This document shows, one piece after another, positions 53,132 through 64,000 of a DNA stretch of 64,000 bases. Numbering within the stretch: the first letter of the stretch is position 1; every line of letters begins with the position of its first letter. The notes beneath the pieces were generated by a model. That model made no database searches. It worked only from the letters and a program-made list of their open reading frames with translations, and was not told the DNA's origin. The DNA is taken from contig OMWZ01000019.1 in NCBI GenBank assembly GCA_900314855.1, forward strand, positions 1 to 64,000, given 5' to 3'. This DNA is from an uncultured Selenomonadales bacterium (GTDB lineage: Bacteria > Bacillota > Negativicutes > Acidaminococcales > Acidaminococcaceae). Position numbers and translations under genes: made by a program.

Positions 53132-54430
53132 ATGAACGTGACTGTGAACAAAGAAGGAAACGACGCTGCCCTGAAGATTACGGTGCCTGCCGCCGACGTC
53201 GCCAAGGGATTCAAGACCGCTGTCCAGCGTATCGCCAACCAGGTGAAGATCCCCGGTTTCCGCCCCGGCAAAGCACCCCGCCCTGTCATCGAGATGCATT
53301 ACGGCAAAGAAGCTGTCAAGGAAGAAGCATTCAACGTAGTTGTCAACAATGCGTACCAGCAGGCGCTGGAAGCGGAAAACCTGCTTCCCGTCTCCGATCC
53401 CTCCGTGGAAGACGAAAAGGCGGCCTTCGAGTCCTTCGCGGAAGGCAAGGACCTGGAACTGTCCATTAAGGTAACGCTGAAACCGGAACCGGAACTGGGC
53501 GAATACAAAGGCCTGCACGTCGACAAGCAGGAAGCCGCCGTCTCCGACGAAGACGTCGACAAAGCCCTGGATGAACTGCGCAACCGCGGCGCCAAGATGG
53601 TCGATACGGACGCAGAAACGGTCATTGAAAAAGGCGACTTCGCGGTCATCGACTTTGCCGGCACGGTGGACGGGGAACCGTTCAGCGGCGGCGAAGGCAA
53701 GGGATATCCCCTGGAAGTCGGCTCCGGCTCCTTCATCCCCGGCTTCGAAGACCAGCTCATCGGCCTGAAGAAGGGCGATGACACGAACGTGGACGTGACC
53801 TTCCCCGAAGAATACTTCGTCAAGGAACTGGCAGGCAAGGAAGCCATCTTCAAGGTACACATCCAGGGTGTCAAGCATAAGGAACTGCCCGCGCTGGATG
53901 ACGAGCTCATCGCGAAGTACACCAAATACAAGACGGTCGCCGAAGCCAGGGAAGACTACAAAAAACGCATGCAGGAAGCTGCCGAGGCGGACGCGAAGAC
54001 CAAGTACGAAAACGACCTGCTCGAACTGGCCGTGAACAACGCCAAGTTCGAAGTACCGACCGTCATGGTGGAAGACCGCATCAGCCAGATGATCGAACAA
54101 ATCCGCCTGAACCTGGAAGCCCGCAAGATGAACCTGCAGCAGTACCTCCAGTACACGGGCATGGACATGGCTAAACTGCGGGAAGCGCAGCGTGCCGACG
54201 CGGACCGTAACGTCCGCATGGACCTCGTCCTCGACCAGATCGCCAAGGCGGAAAACCTGCAGGTCGACATGAAGGACGTCGACGCCGAATTGCAGGCCAT
54301 TGCCGACCAGAACGGTGCCCGCCTGGAAGATGTCAAGACCATCATCCGCAAAAACAACAACATGGGCCTGCTCCTGGCCAACATCCTGCGCCGCAAGGCC
54401 GCACATGTCGTCCTGGACAGCGCGAAATAA
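53132..54430 (+). CDS. tig: Trigger factor
   Basis: A ribosome-bound chaperone and prolyl isomerase of 432 residues. The N-terminal ribosome-binding loop is IPGFRPGKAPRPVIEMHYG. The FKBP domain (about 150-245) has GDFAVIDFAGTVDGEPF and SGSFIPGFEDQLIG. The C-terminal helical part forms the arms. tig-clpP-clpX-lon is a conserved Firmicute cluster for protein folding and turnover. Confidence 0.97.
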   Translation: MNVTVNKEGNDAALKITVPAADVAKGFKTAVQRIANQVKIPGFRPGKAPRPVIEMHYGKEAVKEEAFNVVVNNAYQQALEAENLLPVSDPSVEDEKAAFESFAEGKDLELSIKVTLKPEPELGEYKGLHVDKQEAAVSDEDVDKALDELRNRGAKMVDTDAETVIEKGDFAVIDFAGTVDGEPFSGGEGKGYPLEVGSGSFIPGFEDQLIGLKKGDDTNVDVTFPEEYFVKELAGKEAIFKVHIQGVKHKELPALDDELIAKYTKYKTVAEAREDYKKRMQEAAEADAKTKYENDLLELAVNNAKFEVPTVMVEDRISQMIEQIRLNLEARKMNLQQYLQYTGMDMAKLREAQRADADRNVRMDLVLDQIAKAENLQVDMKDVDAELQAIADQNGARLEDVKTIIRKNNNMGLLLANILRRKAAHVVLDSAK

Positions 54431-54525
54431 GCTGTTCCCCACAAGCACAGAACCAATCAAAAAAAGGAGCTGCCTGCACGCATATCGTGTGCCGGCAGCC
54501 CTTTTAGTCAAAAGGAGTGAGAACT

Positions 54526-55125
54526 ATGAACTATGTACCGATCGTCGTGGAACAGAATGCCCGCGGGGAGCGTTCCTACGACATCTATTCCCGCCTGCTG
54601 AAGGACCGCATCATTTTCCTGACCGGTCCCATCGATGATAACACGGCCAATGTGGTCATCGCCCAGCTCCTGTTCCTGGAATCGGAAAATCCCGACAAGG
54701 ACATCCATCTGTACATCAACAGCCCCGGCGGCAGCGTGTCCGCCGGCATGGCGATTTACGATACCATGCAGTACATCAAGCCCGACGTGTCCACCATCTG
54801 TGTCGGACTGGCCGCCAGCATGGCCTCCATCCTGCTCATGGCCGGCGCCAAGGGCAAACGCTTTGCCCTGCCCCATTCGGAAGTCATGATCCACCAGCCC
54901 CTGGGCGGATTTGAAGGGCAGGCATCGGACATCGCCATCCACGCGAAGAATATTCTCCGCGTCCGCGACGAAATGTACAATGTCATGGTCAAACATACGG
55001 GCCAGCCGAAGGAAAAGGTCGCGGCCGACACGGATCGCGACAATTTCATGACCAGCGCCGAGGCCAAGGCGTATGGCATCATCGACGACGTGGTGGAGGC
55101 CAAGCCGGAAGCGGCCAAAGGCTGA
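54526..55125 (+). CDS. clpP: ATP-dependent Clp protease proteolytic subunit
   Basis: A serine protease of 199 residues that forms two stacked heptamers. With the ATG at 54526 the catalytic residues fall at the classic Ser98 (GLAASMAS) and His123 (MIHQPLGG), which confirms the start over the in-frame GTG at 54517. The Asp lies in [16 protein letters not shown] weak hairpin (about 54467-54502) with CTTTT in the 95-nt gap from tig may reduce read-through. It works with ClpX downstream. Confidence 0.98.
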   Translation: MNYVPIVVEQNARGERSYDIYSRLLKDRIIFLTGPIDDNTANVVIAQLLFLESENPDKDIHLYINSPGGSVSAGMAIYDTMQYIKPDVSTICVGLAASMASILLMAGAKGKRFALPHSEVMIHQPLGGFEGQASDIAIHAKNILRVRDEMYNVMVKHTGQPKEKVAADTDRDNFMTSAEAKAYGIIDDVVEAKPEAAKG

Positions 55126-55151
55126 CCGGAACGGATGGAAGGAGTATAAAC

Positions 55152-56411
55152 ATGAAGTTTTCTGATGACCACGACAGCCAGATCGTGTGCTCGTTCTGCG
55201 GAAAACGGGGCGACCAGGTGAAGCGCATGCTCGCCGGCCGCAACGGATATATCTGCGATGAATGCATCGAGCTCTGCAACGATGTGCTGCGCGAGGAATT
55301 CGGCCACGAGGATCGTCCGGCCGCGCAGGAGCAGCAGGAACTGCCGACGCCGAAAGGCATCAAGGAAATCCTGGACCAGTACGTGATCGGCCAGGAAGAA
55401 GCGAAACGGACATTGTCCGTGGCTGTCTACAACCATTACAAACGGATCAACTACGAGATGCTCAATCCAGAGGAGCGAGACGTGGACCTGCAAAAGTCCA
55501 ACATCCTCATGCTGGGGCCGACGGGCAGCGGCAAGACCCTGCTGGCCCAGACCCTGGCCAAGATCCTGAATGTGCCCTTCGCCATCGCCGACGCCACGAC
55601 CCTGACGGAAGCGGGCTATGTGGGCGAAGATGTGGAAAACATCCTCCTGCGCCTGATCCAGAATGCCGATTACGACATCGAACGGGCCCAGCGGGGCATT
55701 ATCTACATCGACGAAATCGACAAGATCGCCCGCAAGTCGGAGAATGTGTCCATCACGCGTGACGTCTCCGGCGAAGGCGTCCAGCAGGCCCTCCTGAAAA
55801 TCCTGGAAGGAACGGTCGCCAATGTCCCGCCTCAGGGCGGCCGCAAGCATCCCCACCAGGAATTCCTGCAAATCGACACGACGAACATCCTCTTCATCTG
55901 CGGCGGAGCTTTCGCGGGCCTGGAATCGATCATCAAGGCCCGGACGGATGAAAAGACCCTCGGATTCGGCGCCGACATCAAGCGGAAGGCCGAAACGGAT
56001 ACGGGCGAGATCCTGAAGAAGATTATGCCGGAAGACCTCATGAAATTCGGCATCATCCCGGAATTTGCCGGCCGCCTGCCGGTCATCGTCACGTTGGAAT
56101 CCCTGACGAAGGAAGCGCTGATCAGCATCCTGACGGAGCCGAAGAATGCCCTGGTCAAGCAGTACCAGCATTTTCTCCGCATGGACAATGTGACGCTGGA
56201 ATTCGAGCCCGGCGCCCTCTCGGCCATTGCCGACGAAGCCCTGGCCCGGGAAACGGGCGCCCGCGGCCTGCGCGCCATCATTGAAGGTATAATGCGCAAC
56301 GTTATGTACGAAATCCCGTCCCGCACGGACGTGGTCAAGTGCATCGTGACGGAAGATACGGTCCGGAAACACGAGGAGCCGAAGCTGGTTTTTGCCGGCC
56401 CGGCCGCGTAA
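55152..56411 (+). CDS. clpX: Clp protease ATP-binding subunit ClpX
   Basis: An AAA+ unfoldase of 419 residues. The N-terminal C4 zinc domain is CSFC...CDEC-IELC (residues 11-42). Walker A is [12 protein letters not shown], Walker [15 protein letters not shown], and the IGF-type ClpP-contact loop region follows. It starts 26 nt after the clpP stop and should share its mRNA. Confidence 0.98.
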   Translation: MKFSDDHDSQIVCSFCGKRGDQVKRMLAGRNGYICDECIELCNDVLREEFGHEDRPAAQEQQELPTPKGIKEILDQYVIGQEEAKRTLSVAVYNHYKRINYEMLNPEERDVDLQKSNILMLGPTGSGKTLLAQTLAKILNVPFAIADATTLTEAGYVGEDVENILLRLIQNADYDIERAQRGIIYIDEIDKIARKSENVSITRDVSGEGVQQALLKILEGTVANVPPQGGRKHPHQEFLQIDTTNILFICGGAFAGLESIIKARTDEKTLGFGADIKRKAETDTGEILKKIMPEDLMKFGIIPEFAGRLPVIVTLESLTKEALISILTEPKNALVKQYQHFLRMDNVTLEFEPGALSAIADEALARETGARGLRAIIEGIMRNVMYEIPSRTDVVKCIVTEDTVRKHEEPKLVFAGPAA

Positions 56412-56460
56412 AGCGAACAAATCGAAAAGATTCTGTGAAATAGGGTCTGCTAGAGTGGGA

Positions 56461-56492
56461 AAGGGAAAAGGCGCGTGCCTTTTCCCTTTTTT
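56461..56492 (+). terminator. Terminator between clpX and lon
   Basis: AAGGGAAAAGGC, GCGT, GCCTTTTCCCTT, then T run. lon therefore has its own promoter; TATAAT at 56515-56520 is the likely -10. Confidence 0.9.
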
Positions 56493-56554
56493 CTGCCTTG
56501 CGTATATGGTAAAATATAATTGGATTCGTATGAGATTTTGCGGAGGGATAACTC

Positions 56555-58894
<2,340 letters not shown>

Positions 58895-58911
58895 GAAAGG
58901 TGGATTTGCTG

Positions 58912-60297
58912 GTGAAGAAATACGATGTTGCCATTATCGGAGGTGGCCCGGCGGCGATTTACGCCGGCTGGGAGTTCAGTGTCCAATATCCCGACGTGTC
59001 TGTCCTGATCCTGGAAGAGGGCCATCCCGTGGAAAAGCGGTATTGCCCCCTGGCGGCGGGGAAGGTGGATCACTGCCTGCGCTGCGTGCCTTGCGCCATC
59101 ATGCGCGGATTCGGCGGCGCCGGCGCGTTTTCCGACGGCAAGTACAATTTTACGACGGAATTCGGCGGCTGGCTGCCTGATTATCTGCCCAAGAAGACCG
59201 TCATGGATCTCATCGATTACGTCGACTCCATCAATTGCTCCCACGGGGCGCCGGGGGAGACCTTTACGACGAAGAACAGTACCATCGGCCGCGCGGCCCT
59301 AGCCCACGACCTGCACCTGCTCAACGGGAAGGTGCGCCACCTGGGGACGGAAAATAACCTGCAGATCATGGAAAATATCTACCGGGAATTGAAGGAAAAG
59401 GTGGATATCCTCTGTGACACGAAGGTGGAAAGTTTCCGCAAGGAAGAGGACACGTTCTATCTGGAAACGACAGCGGGACAGTTCACGTCGGACTATCTCA
59501 TTGCTGCCCCTGGCCGGGCCGGTGCGGAATGGTTCACGGAAGAAGGCCGCAAGCTGGGCCTGTCCTTCACGAACAACGCCGTCGACGTGGGCGTCCGCGT
59601 GGAAGTTCCCGCCCTGGTTTTCAAACACATCACGGACGAGGTGTACGAAGCCAAGCTCCAGTACCGGACGAAACAGTACAACGACCTGGTCCGCACGTTC
59701 TGCATGAACCCGAACGGATATGTCGTGGCGGAAAATACGGATGGCATCGTGACGGTCAACGGCCACAGTTACGCCGATCCGGACCTGCAGAGCGAAAACA
59801 CGAATTTCGCCCTGCTCGTCAGCAATAAATTTACGGAACCCTTTAAGGAACCTCATCAATACGGGAAACGCATCGCGTCCTTTTCCAACCTGCTGGGCGG
59901 CGGCGTGCTGCTCCAGCGTTTCGGGGACCTGGTCAAGGGCCGCCGGACGAACGAGCGGCGCCTGGCAAAAAGCTTTACCCGTCCGACCCTGTCGGCGACG
60001 CCGGGCGATTTGAGCCTGGTCCTGCCGAAACGGCAGCTGGACGACATCATCGAGATGATTTACGCCCTCGACAAGATCGCCCCGGGCATGGCCAACGACG
60101 ACACGCTGCTCTACGGCGTGGAAGTCAAGTTCTACAGCGCCCGCATGGCCCTGGATAACCATTTGGAGACGGAAATCCCGAACCTGTTCGCCGTCGGCGA
60201 CGGGGCCGGCATTACGCGCGGCCTGTCCCAGGCGAGCGCCAGCGGCGTCTTCGTGGCACGGGAAATCGGGGCGCGCATCGCGAAATCCCGCTCATAA
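58912..60297 (+). CDS. FAD-dependent oxidoreductase with Cys-rich N-terminal loop
   Basis: A protein of about 461 residues. The N-terminal KYDVAIIGGGPAAIYAGWEF is a GxGxxG dinucleotide fold. A cysteine loop CPLAAGKVDHCLRCVPCAIM follows, then RGFGGAGAFSDGKYNF. The C-terminal NLFAVGDGAGITRGLSQASA closes the FAD site. It resembles the NAD(P)/FAD-dependent dehydrogenases found in anaerobes, function not established. Start options are GTG 58900, TTG 58906 and GTG 58912; AAAGGTGG favours the last. It lies between lon and engB, 17 nt after lon. Confidence 0.85.
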   Translation: MKKYDVAIIGGGPAAIYAGWEFSVQYPDVSVLILEEGHPVEKRYCPLAAGKVDHCLRCVPCAIMRGFGGAGAFSDGKYNFTTEFGGWLPDYLPKKTVMDLIDYVDSINCSHGAPGETFTTKNSTIGRAALAHDLHLLNGKVRHLGTENNLQIMENIYRELKEKVDILCDTKVESFRKEEDTFYLETTAGQFTSDYLIAAPGRAGAEWFTEEGRKLGLSFTNNAVDVGVRVEVPALVFKHITDEVYEAKLQYRTKQYNDLVRTFCMNPNGYVVAENTDGIVTVNGHSYADPDLQSENTNFALLVSNKFTEPFKEPHQYGKRIASFSNLLGGGVLLQRFGDLVKGRRTNERRLAKSFTRPTLSATPGDLSLVLPKRQLDDIIEMIYALDKIAPGMANDDTLLYGVEVKFYSARMALDNHLETEIPNLFAVGDGAGITRGLSQASASGVFVAREIGARIAKSRS

Positions 60298-60396
60298 GTC
60301 CCCTGTCCTGTAGGCAGGCGCCCACAGGCAACCGATCGGAGGCCGCGGGGAAGCTCCCCGGGCCCCCGCCAGAACACCTGCAAAGGAGGAGATGAC

Positions 60397-61065
60397 ATGG
60401 CGAAAGGACAATGGGATGTGGTCAAGGCCGATTTCGTGACGTCGGCCGTCCAAGCGGACCAGTATCCTAAACCCTCGCTCCCGCAAGTAGCATTCATCGG
60501 ACGTTCCAACGTCGGAAAGTCCTCCCTGATCAACTCCGTCTGCCGGCGGAACGGCCTGGCCCGCGTCAGCGCCACGCCGGGCAAGACACAGACCCTGAAT
60601 TTCTATCAGCTCCAGGCCAAACGGACCCTGGATGACGCGGTGGACCGGACTCAGTTCTATCTGGTCGACCTGCCGGGATACGGCTTCGCCCGCACGAACC
60701 GGCACAACAAGGAAATCTGGTCGGGCTTCATCCGCAATTACCTGACGGACGCGCCGGATTTGGTCCTGGTGTGCCAGCTCATCGATATCCGGCACCGGTT
60801 GATGGACAGTGACATTGAAGCCTACCAGTGGATGGTTTCCTGCGGCCTGCAGGTCCAGCTGGTCCTGACCAAGATGGATAAGCTGAGCAAGTCCGCTGCC
60901 ATGGCCCAGGTGGCCGCCGTCCAGCGGGAAATGAGCCTGACGGACGCGCAAGTCATGGCCTACTCGGTCCTGCAGCCCGTCATGCGGTTCGAACTGATCA
61001 ACCGCATCCTGGGGACGCTCCTGTCGTCGTCCGAAGTCGTGACGGAGGCTCCGGCCCTGCGGTAA
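60397..61065 (+). CDS. engB: Ribosome biogenesis GTP-binding protein
   Basis: EngB (YsxC) is an essential GTPase for assembly of the 50S subunit. The 222-residue protein has G1 GRSNVGKSS, G3 DLPGYG, G4 TKMD and the N-terminal FVTSAVQADQYPKPSLPQVA. ATG 60397 follows AAAGGAGGAG. Its position after lon is conserved in Firmicutes, here with one gene inserted. Confidence 0.96.
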   Translation: MAKGQWDVVKADFVTSAVQADQYPKPSLPQVAFIGRSNVGKSSLINSVCRRNGLARVSATPGKTQTLNFYQLQAKRTLDDAVDRTQFYLVDLPGYGFARTNRHNKEIWSGFIRNYLTDAPDLVLVCQLIDIRHRLMDSDIEAYQWMVSCGLQVQLVLTKMDKLSKSAAMAQVAAVQREMSLTDAQVMAYSVLQPVMRFELINRILGTLLSSSEVVTEAPALR

Positions 61066-61089
61066 AAAGACATATCTTTAAATAAAAGC

Positions 61090-61118
61090 TTGACATTCTT
61101 ATTAGGAATTGATACAAT
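61090..61118 (+). promoter_or_regulatory. Strong promoter before the riboswitch
   Basis: TTGACA (61090-61095) and TACAAT (61113-61118), 17 bp apart, 25 nt after the engB stop. Confidence 0.9.
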
Positions 61119-61124
61119 TTGGTT

Positions 61125-61300
61125 GTCAAGAAAATATTTCGTACAATGAAAGCCAATCGGTGCAATTCCGATGCGATCCCGTCGCCGTACAGCCGGCAGC
61201 TGCCATTGTATAAGCATCTATGCTTGGCCTGCGAGAGACAGGAAATGATGTTACCAATAAGCTTTTCTTTGTGAGAGTGGAAAAGCGGACTTGCGTTATA
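61125..61300 (+). promoter_or_regulatory. Cobalamin-type riboswitch with no gene downstream
   Basis: The core matches the cobalamin riboswitch. A P3-like stem TACAATG/CATTGTA (61142-61148 with 61204-61210) encloses a P5-like stem ATCGG/CCGAT (61156-61160 with 61168-61172) with loop TGCAATT, then GCGATCCCGTCGCCGTA, the conserved block before P6. A hairpin TAAGCAT/ATGCTT follows and then GGCCTGCGAGAGACAGG, which departs from the usual 3' box. A further hairpin GCTTTTC/GAAAAGC (61261-61286) may be the regulatory arm. No plus-strand gene follows for 1.4 kb. Confidence 0.62.
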
Positions 61301-61302
61301 TC

Positions 61303-61340
61303 AAGACCGTTCCTGTTTCGGCAGGGACGGTCTTCTTGCA
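61303..61340 (+). terminator. Terminator-like hairpin after the riboswitch
   Basis: AAGACCGTTCCTG (61303-61315) pairs with CAGGGACGGTCTT (61322-61334) followed by the T-rich CTTCTTG. The T run is poor, so termination may be partial. From here to 61440 I see no gene. Confidence 0.6.
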
Positions 61341-61440
61341 TTCCCGCAGGTCGAAATTTTGACAGGAACCATAAGAAAGCATTGGCTATTCTAAAGTCCT
61401 TGACACACATCCTCTTCATTTTCTTTTCTCCCTGCCTGAG

Positions 61441-61483
61441 CGCATAAAAAAACCGCATCCGGACAATGCGGTTTTTTTATGCG
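61441..61483. terminator. Bidirectional terminator
   Basis: An exact 18-bp inverted repeat (61441-61458 with 61466-61483) with a 7-nt loop and runs of seven A and T. It ends the CDF gene on the minus strand and any riboswitch read-through on the plus strand. Confidence 0.95.
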
Positions 61484-61558
61484 CATTTTCTTTTGCCGGA
61501 AAACGGCTGTCTTCCGGCAGGGACGGAGGCGGGACCGCCCGCGGGGAGGCCGTCCCCG

Positions 61559-62473
61559 TCAAAAGTGATGTTTCCACTCGCTCAGGGGGTTCATGTGGAC
61601 CATGCAGTGCTTCACGTCGGGAAAGTGAATTTCGATTTCGCGGTGGATCTGTTCGGCGATACGGTGCGACGCGAGGAGAGTCAGATTATCATCGGCCGAA
61701 ATTTCCACGTCGACATAGATACGATTGCCGAAGAGACGCGTCCGCAGCAGGTCCACGTGGTCCACGCCGGGCACCCGTTCGATGAGGTCCTTCATTTCCG
61801 CTTCCAGTTCCGGGGTGCAGGACCGGTCGACCATTTTGTCGATGGCGCCTTTGAAGATGTCATAGGCCGCCTTCAAAATCAGGACGCAGATAACCAGGCT
61901 GGCCAGGGGATCCAACAGGGGAAAGCCCATGCGGGCGCCGGCGATGCCGATCAGGGAGCCGACGGAAGACAGGGCGTCGGACCGGTGGTGCCACGCGTCG
62001 GCCATGAGCGCGTCCGAATGCAGGGACAGGGCGTAATGGCGGGTGTACCAGTACATCAATTCCTTCGTGACGATGGAAACGACGGCGGCGGCCAGGGGCA
62101 GCAGTGTCGGCATGGCCAGGGGGCTTTCGCCGCTGTGCAGGATCTGTTCGACACCGGCGCTGCCGATGGCCAGTCCCGTCAGGGCCAGGATGGTCGCCAG
62201 GATGATGCTGGCGACGCACTCCAGTCGTTCGTGGCCGTACTGGTGCTCTTCGTCCGATTGTTTCGACGATACGCGGATGCCGATGATGACGATGAAGGTG
62301 GCGAACACGTCCGAGGCCGAATGGACGGCGTCGGACACCATGGCGACCGAATGGCCCAGAATGCCTGCCGCCAGTTTGCCTACGGACAGGACGACGTTGA
62401 CGAGGATACTGAGGACGGACACGCGGGTCGCCACTTTCTCCCGGTCGTGTCCCCTACGATTTTCTTCCAGCAA
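61559..62473 (-). CDS. Cation diffusion facilitator (CDF) metal exporter
   Basis: A 304-residue protein with six membrane helices and a C-terminal cytoplasmic domain. The two metal sites are HSASDVFATF (in the form xxxSD) and HHRSDAL (HxxxD). CDF proteins expel Zn2+, Fe2+, Mn2+ or Co2+ in exchange for protons. The start is a TTG at 62473; GGAGGGA lies upstream, while the longer frame would begin inside that site. Confidence 0.93.
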   Translation of the reverse strand: MLEENRRGHDREKVATRVSVLSILVNVVLSVGKLAAGILGHSVAMVSDAVHSASDVFATFIVIIGIRVSSKQSDEEHQYGHERLECVASIILATILALTGLAIGSAGVEQILHSGESPLAMPTLLPLAAAVVSIVTKELMYWYTRHYALSLHSDALMADAWHHRSDALSSVGSLIGIAGARMGFPLLDPLASLVICVLILKAAYDIFKGAIDKMVDRSCTPELEAEMKDLIERVPGVDHVDLLRTRLFGNRIYVDVEISADDNLTLLASHRIAEQIHREIEIHFPDVKHCMVHMNPLSEWKHHF

Positions 62474-62700
62474 ACAGAATCCCTCCAATCCAGGGAAAAT
62501 AGGGCGTCCCTTGACGGGATTCCCTGTCTGGTGTTAGACTGAAACCCGAATCAGACGGGGAGTCCGAAGAGAGGAAATCCCGCTGGGGCGGGAATGTTTA
62601 CCGTTTATTCTAAGACCTTTCCCGCCGAATGTCAATAGCTTTTCGCTATTCGGAATTAGTCGCAGGCAACGGAACTGGCCGCGACGGAAAGGAGGATCCC

Positions 62701-63750
62701 ATGACCTCAGTCTTGGCGAAAGGGCGCCTTTTCCTCCTGTTATTCCCGGCTATGGCCGTTGGGTTTGTCCTCCAGGCGGCGGGCCTGCCCATTCCTTTCA
62801 TGCTCGGCGGAATCCTGGTGGCCGCCTGCCTGCGCTTTACGCGCTGTCCCGCCCTCCAGTGGCCCAAAGGCTGGCGCGAACTGGGCCTGAGCGTCGCCGG
62901 GTACGGCATCGGCCTCCATTTCACGAGGGAGACCCTAGAGAATTTGACGGGCCAGACGCCGGGAGTGCTCGGGGCATCGGTCCTGTCCATTGCCCTGGCG
63001 ATTCTCATCGCCGCCGTTACGGCCCGCCATACCCGGGCGAACCTGTTGAGCTGCGTCTTGGGGCAGCTGCCGGGAGGACTGAGTCTCATGATGCTCCTGG
63101 CCGAGGAAGATCCCCGGGCCGATGCGAACGTCGTCATCGTCGAACAGACGACGCGCCTCTTTATGGTCGTTTTCACGGTTCCCATCGTCGCGTCCCTCCT
63201 CCCGCGAGGGGCCGCCGCGGCAGCTGCCGCGGCCCCCGCGGACAGTCTGCCCTGGCTCGTCCTTGTGCCCCTCTGCGGCGTTGGGGTCTGGGCCGCCTGC
63301 CGGCTTCATGTCCCTACCCCGACCCTCATGGGGCCCATCTTGGCCACGTCCTGCTTTTCCGTTCTTTGGGGCGCCCCGCTCCAGCCGGTGCCGGACCTGC
63401 TCCTGGACGTGGCCCAGATCAGCGTGGGCCTGTACATGGGCTGCATGCTCGACCGGGAGCGGCTCCTCAAAGCGCGGGAAACGCTGGGGTACTGCGTCGG
63501 CGGGACCCTTTGCCTGATTGCCGCCAGTATGGCCGTCGCCTTCGCCCTGTCCCGCTTCTATGGTTTTGGCCTCGTGACGGCCTTTCTCGCCATGGCGCCC
63601 GGCGGCATCGCCGAAATGTGCCTGGCCGGCATGAGTATGGGTGCCGATGTATCGGTCATTGTCACGTACCAGATTGTCCGCGTCCTGCTCATGAACCTGA
63701 CCATGCCCTTTTTGCTCCAATGGTATTTCAACGAAAATTACAAAGGATGA
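62701..63750 (+). CDS. AbrB family membrane protein
   Basis: A 349-residue protein with about ten membrane helices in two repeated halves (about residues 15-150 and 190-345). Repeats of the form PIPFMLGGILVAACLRF / PTPTLMGPILATSCFSVLW and LGQLPGGLSLMMLLAEE / AMAPGGIAEMCLAGMSMGAD are diagnostic for the AbrB (putative ammonia monooxygenase / gate) family. The function is not settled. ATG 62701 follows AAAGGAGG. TTGACG at 62511-62516 with TAGACT at 62535-62540 may be a promoter; the 227-nt gap has nothing else. Confidence 0.87.
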   Translation: MTSVLAKGRLFLLLFPAMAVGFVLQAAGLPIPFMLGGILVAACLRFTRCPALQWPKGWRELGLSVAGYGIGLHFTRETLENLTGQTPGVLGASVLSIALAILIAAVTARHTRANLLSCVLGQLPGGLSLMMLLAEEDPRADANVVIVEQTTRLFMVVFTVPIVASLLPRGAAAAAAAAPADSLPWLVLVPLCGVGVWAACRLHVPTPTLMGPILATSCFSVLWGAPLQPVPDLLLDVAQISVGLYMGCMLDRERLLKARETLGYCVGGTLCLIAASMAVAFALSRFYGFGLVTAFLAMAPGGIAEMCLAGMSMGADVSVIVTYQIVRVLLMNLTMPFLLQWYFNENYKG

Positions 63751-63754
63751 GCGC

Positions 63755-63783
63755 TTGACATCGCCGGACCACATTGATAGAAT
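63755..63783 (+). promoter_or_regulatory. Promoter of the T-box leader
   Basis: TTGACA (63755-63760) and TAGAAT (63778-63783), 17 bp apart, five bases after the AbrB-family stop. Confidence 0.9.
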
Positions 63784-63789
63784 TGATGA

Positions 63790-64000
63790 GTACAGTTTTA
63801 TAGGAAACGGCGAAGAACGGAAGGAGTAGGGAAGTGGGAACCCCCCAGAGAGGATGCGGCCGGTGCGAGCATCCGGGGCCCCGTCTTGAAAGTAGTCCGG
63901 GAGCCGGAAGGGTGAAAGCGCGCCGCGCCGTGTAAGCCTTCCCGTCCGACGCGTTAAGTCCACGAAGTGCCTCGGGTCCGGCGTCCAGCGCCGTGTTTTC
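63790..64000 (+). promoter_or_regulatory. T-box leader, 5' part (cut by window end)
   Basis: Stem I is recognisable: GGAGTAGGG carries the AGTA bulge, CAGAGAGG the conserved GA motif, and GGATGC-GGCCGGTGCGA-GCATCC the apical loop that stacks on the tRNA elbow. The distal strand reads GAAA-GTA-GTCCGGGAGC, where the triplet after GAAA (63892-63894) is the likely specifier: GTA, valine; the next triplet GTC is also valine. The antiterminator (TGGNACCGCG) and the gene lie beyond the window. valS or a branched-chain amino acid gene is expected. Confidence 0.85.

Noticed and set aside
61220..61447. A 75-codon frame behind the cobalamin-type riboswitch
   Set aside because: It starts inside the aptamer, has no ribosome site, and its codons and composition do not look coding.

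Overview
The window is about 64 kb of GC-rich, gene-dense bacterial chromosome that looks like an anaerobic, amino-acid- or organic-acid-fermenting Firmicute, most likely a member of the Negativicutes. That placement is inferred from three things. Several gene orders are typical of Firmicutes: tRNA-Ser / SRP RNA / dnaX-ebfC-recR-bofA, walJ-htrA-rlmH, and tig-clpP-clpX-lon-engB. The metabolic genes are oxygen-sensitive and fermentative (a one-chain pyruvate:ferredoxin oxidoreductase, two-subunit Fe-S serine dehydratase, DcuC, AGCS symporters). Regulation relies on T-box and riboswitch RNAs. I see no IS element, prophage, integrase, CRISPR array or plasmid function.

Layout. 1-6.8 kb: end of gatA, gatB, alr, an unknown helical protein, an EFR1-type flavodoxin/ferredoxin protein, a GlcD-type FAD oxidase and a Usp protein. 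6.9-12.6 kb: tRNA-Ser, SRP RNA and a replication/recombination run (dnaX, ebfC, recR, bofA) leading by overlaps into a Nudix hydrolase and an LCP cell-wall ligase. 12.6-16.9 kb: a 12-bp palindrome inside a promoter that runs straight into a terminator, then a PerR-like regulator, deoC, walJ, htrA and rlmH. 16.9-26.4 kb: a ZTP riboswitch in front of an OFA-family transporter, an ABC-F ATPase coupled to a MATE exporter, a complete polar amino acid ABC importer, larE, and lgt on the other strand. 26.6-36.5 kb: a flippase between tRNA-Gln and tRNA-Glu, two convergent AGCS symporters, a peptidase-DcuC operon, and an exported pentapeptide-repeat protein overlapping a HAD phosphatase.

36.6-45.1 kb: a five-gene run (DUF190, two small membrane proteins, two Usp proteins), corA, sdaAB-sdaAA, a tRNA cluster containing a 5'-truncated tRNA-Gln, a ThiC-family gene, and a divergent DAACS-like transporter that lacks the family's signature motifs. 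45.1-52.7 kb: an unknown gene divergent from a MocR regulator, nifJ with a folded leader, and a Na/phosphate transporter. 52.8-61.1 kb: tRNA-Gly and the protein quality-control block tig-clpP-clpX-lon, then an FAD oxidoreductase and engB. 61.1-64 kb: a strong promoter driving a cobalamin-type riboswitch with no gene behind it, a CDF metal exporter, an AbrB-family membrane protein and the 5' part of a T-box leader, probably valine-specific, that runs off the window.

The metabolic genes fit together. Amino acids and peptides enter by the ABC importer, the AGCS carriers and the peptidase. Serine is deaminated to pyruvate by SdaAB/SdaAA, and pyruvate is oxidised by NifJ. C4-dicarboxylates move through DcuC. 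The most interesting signals are in RNA and intergenic DNA: the orphan cobalamin-type riboswitch, the ZTP-controlled transporter, the promoter-operator-terminator element with no gene, and the fused tRNA-His/tRNA-Gln remnant.
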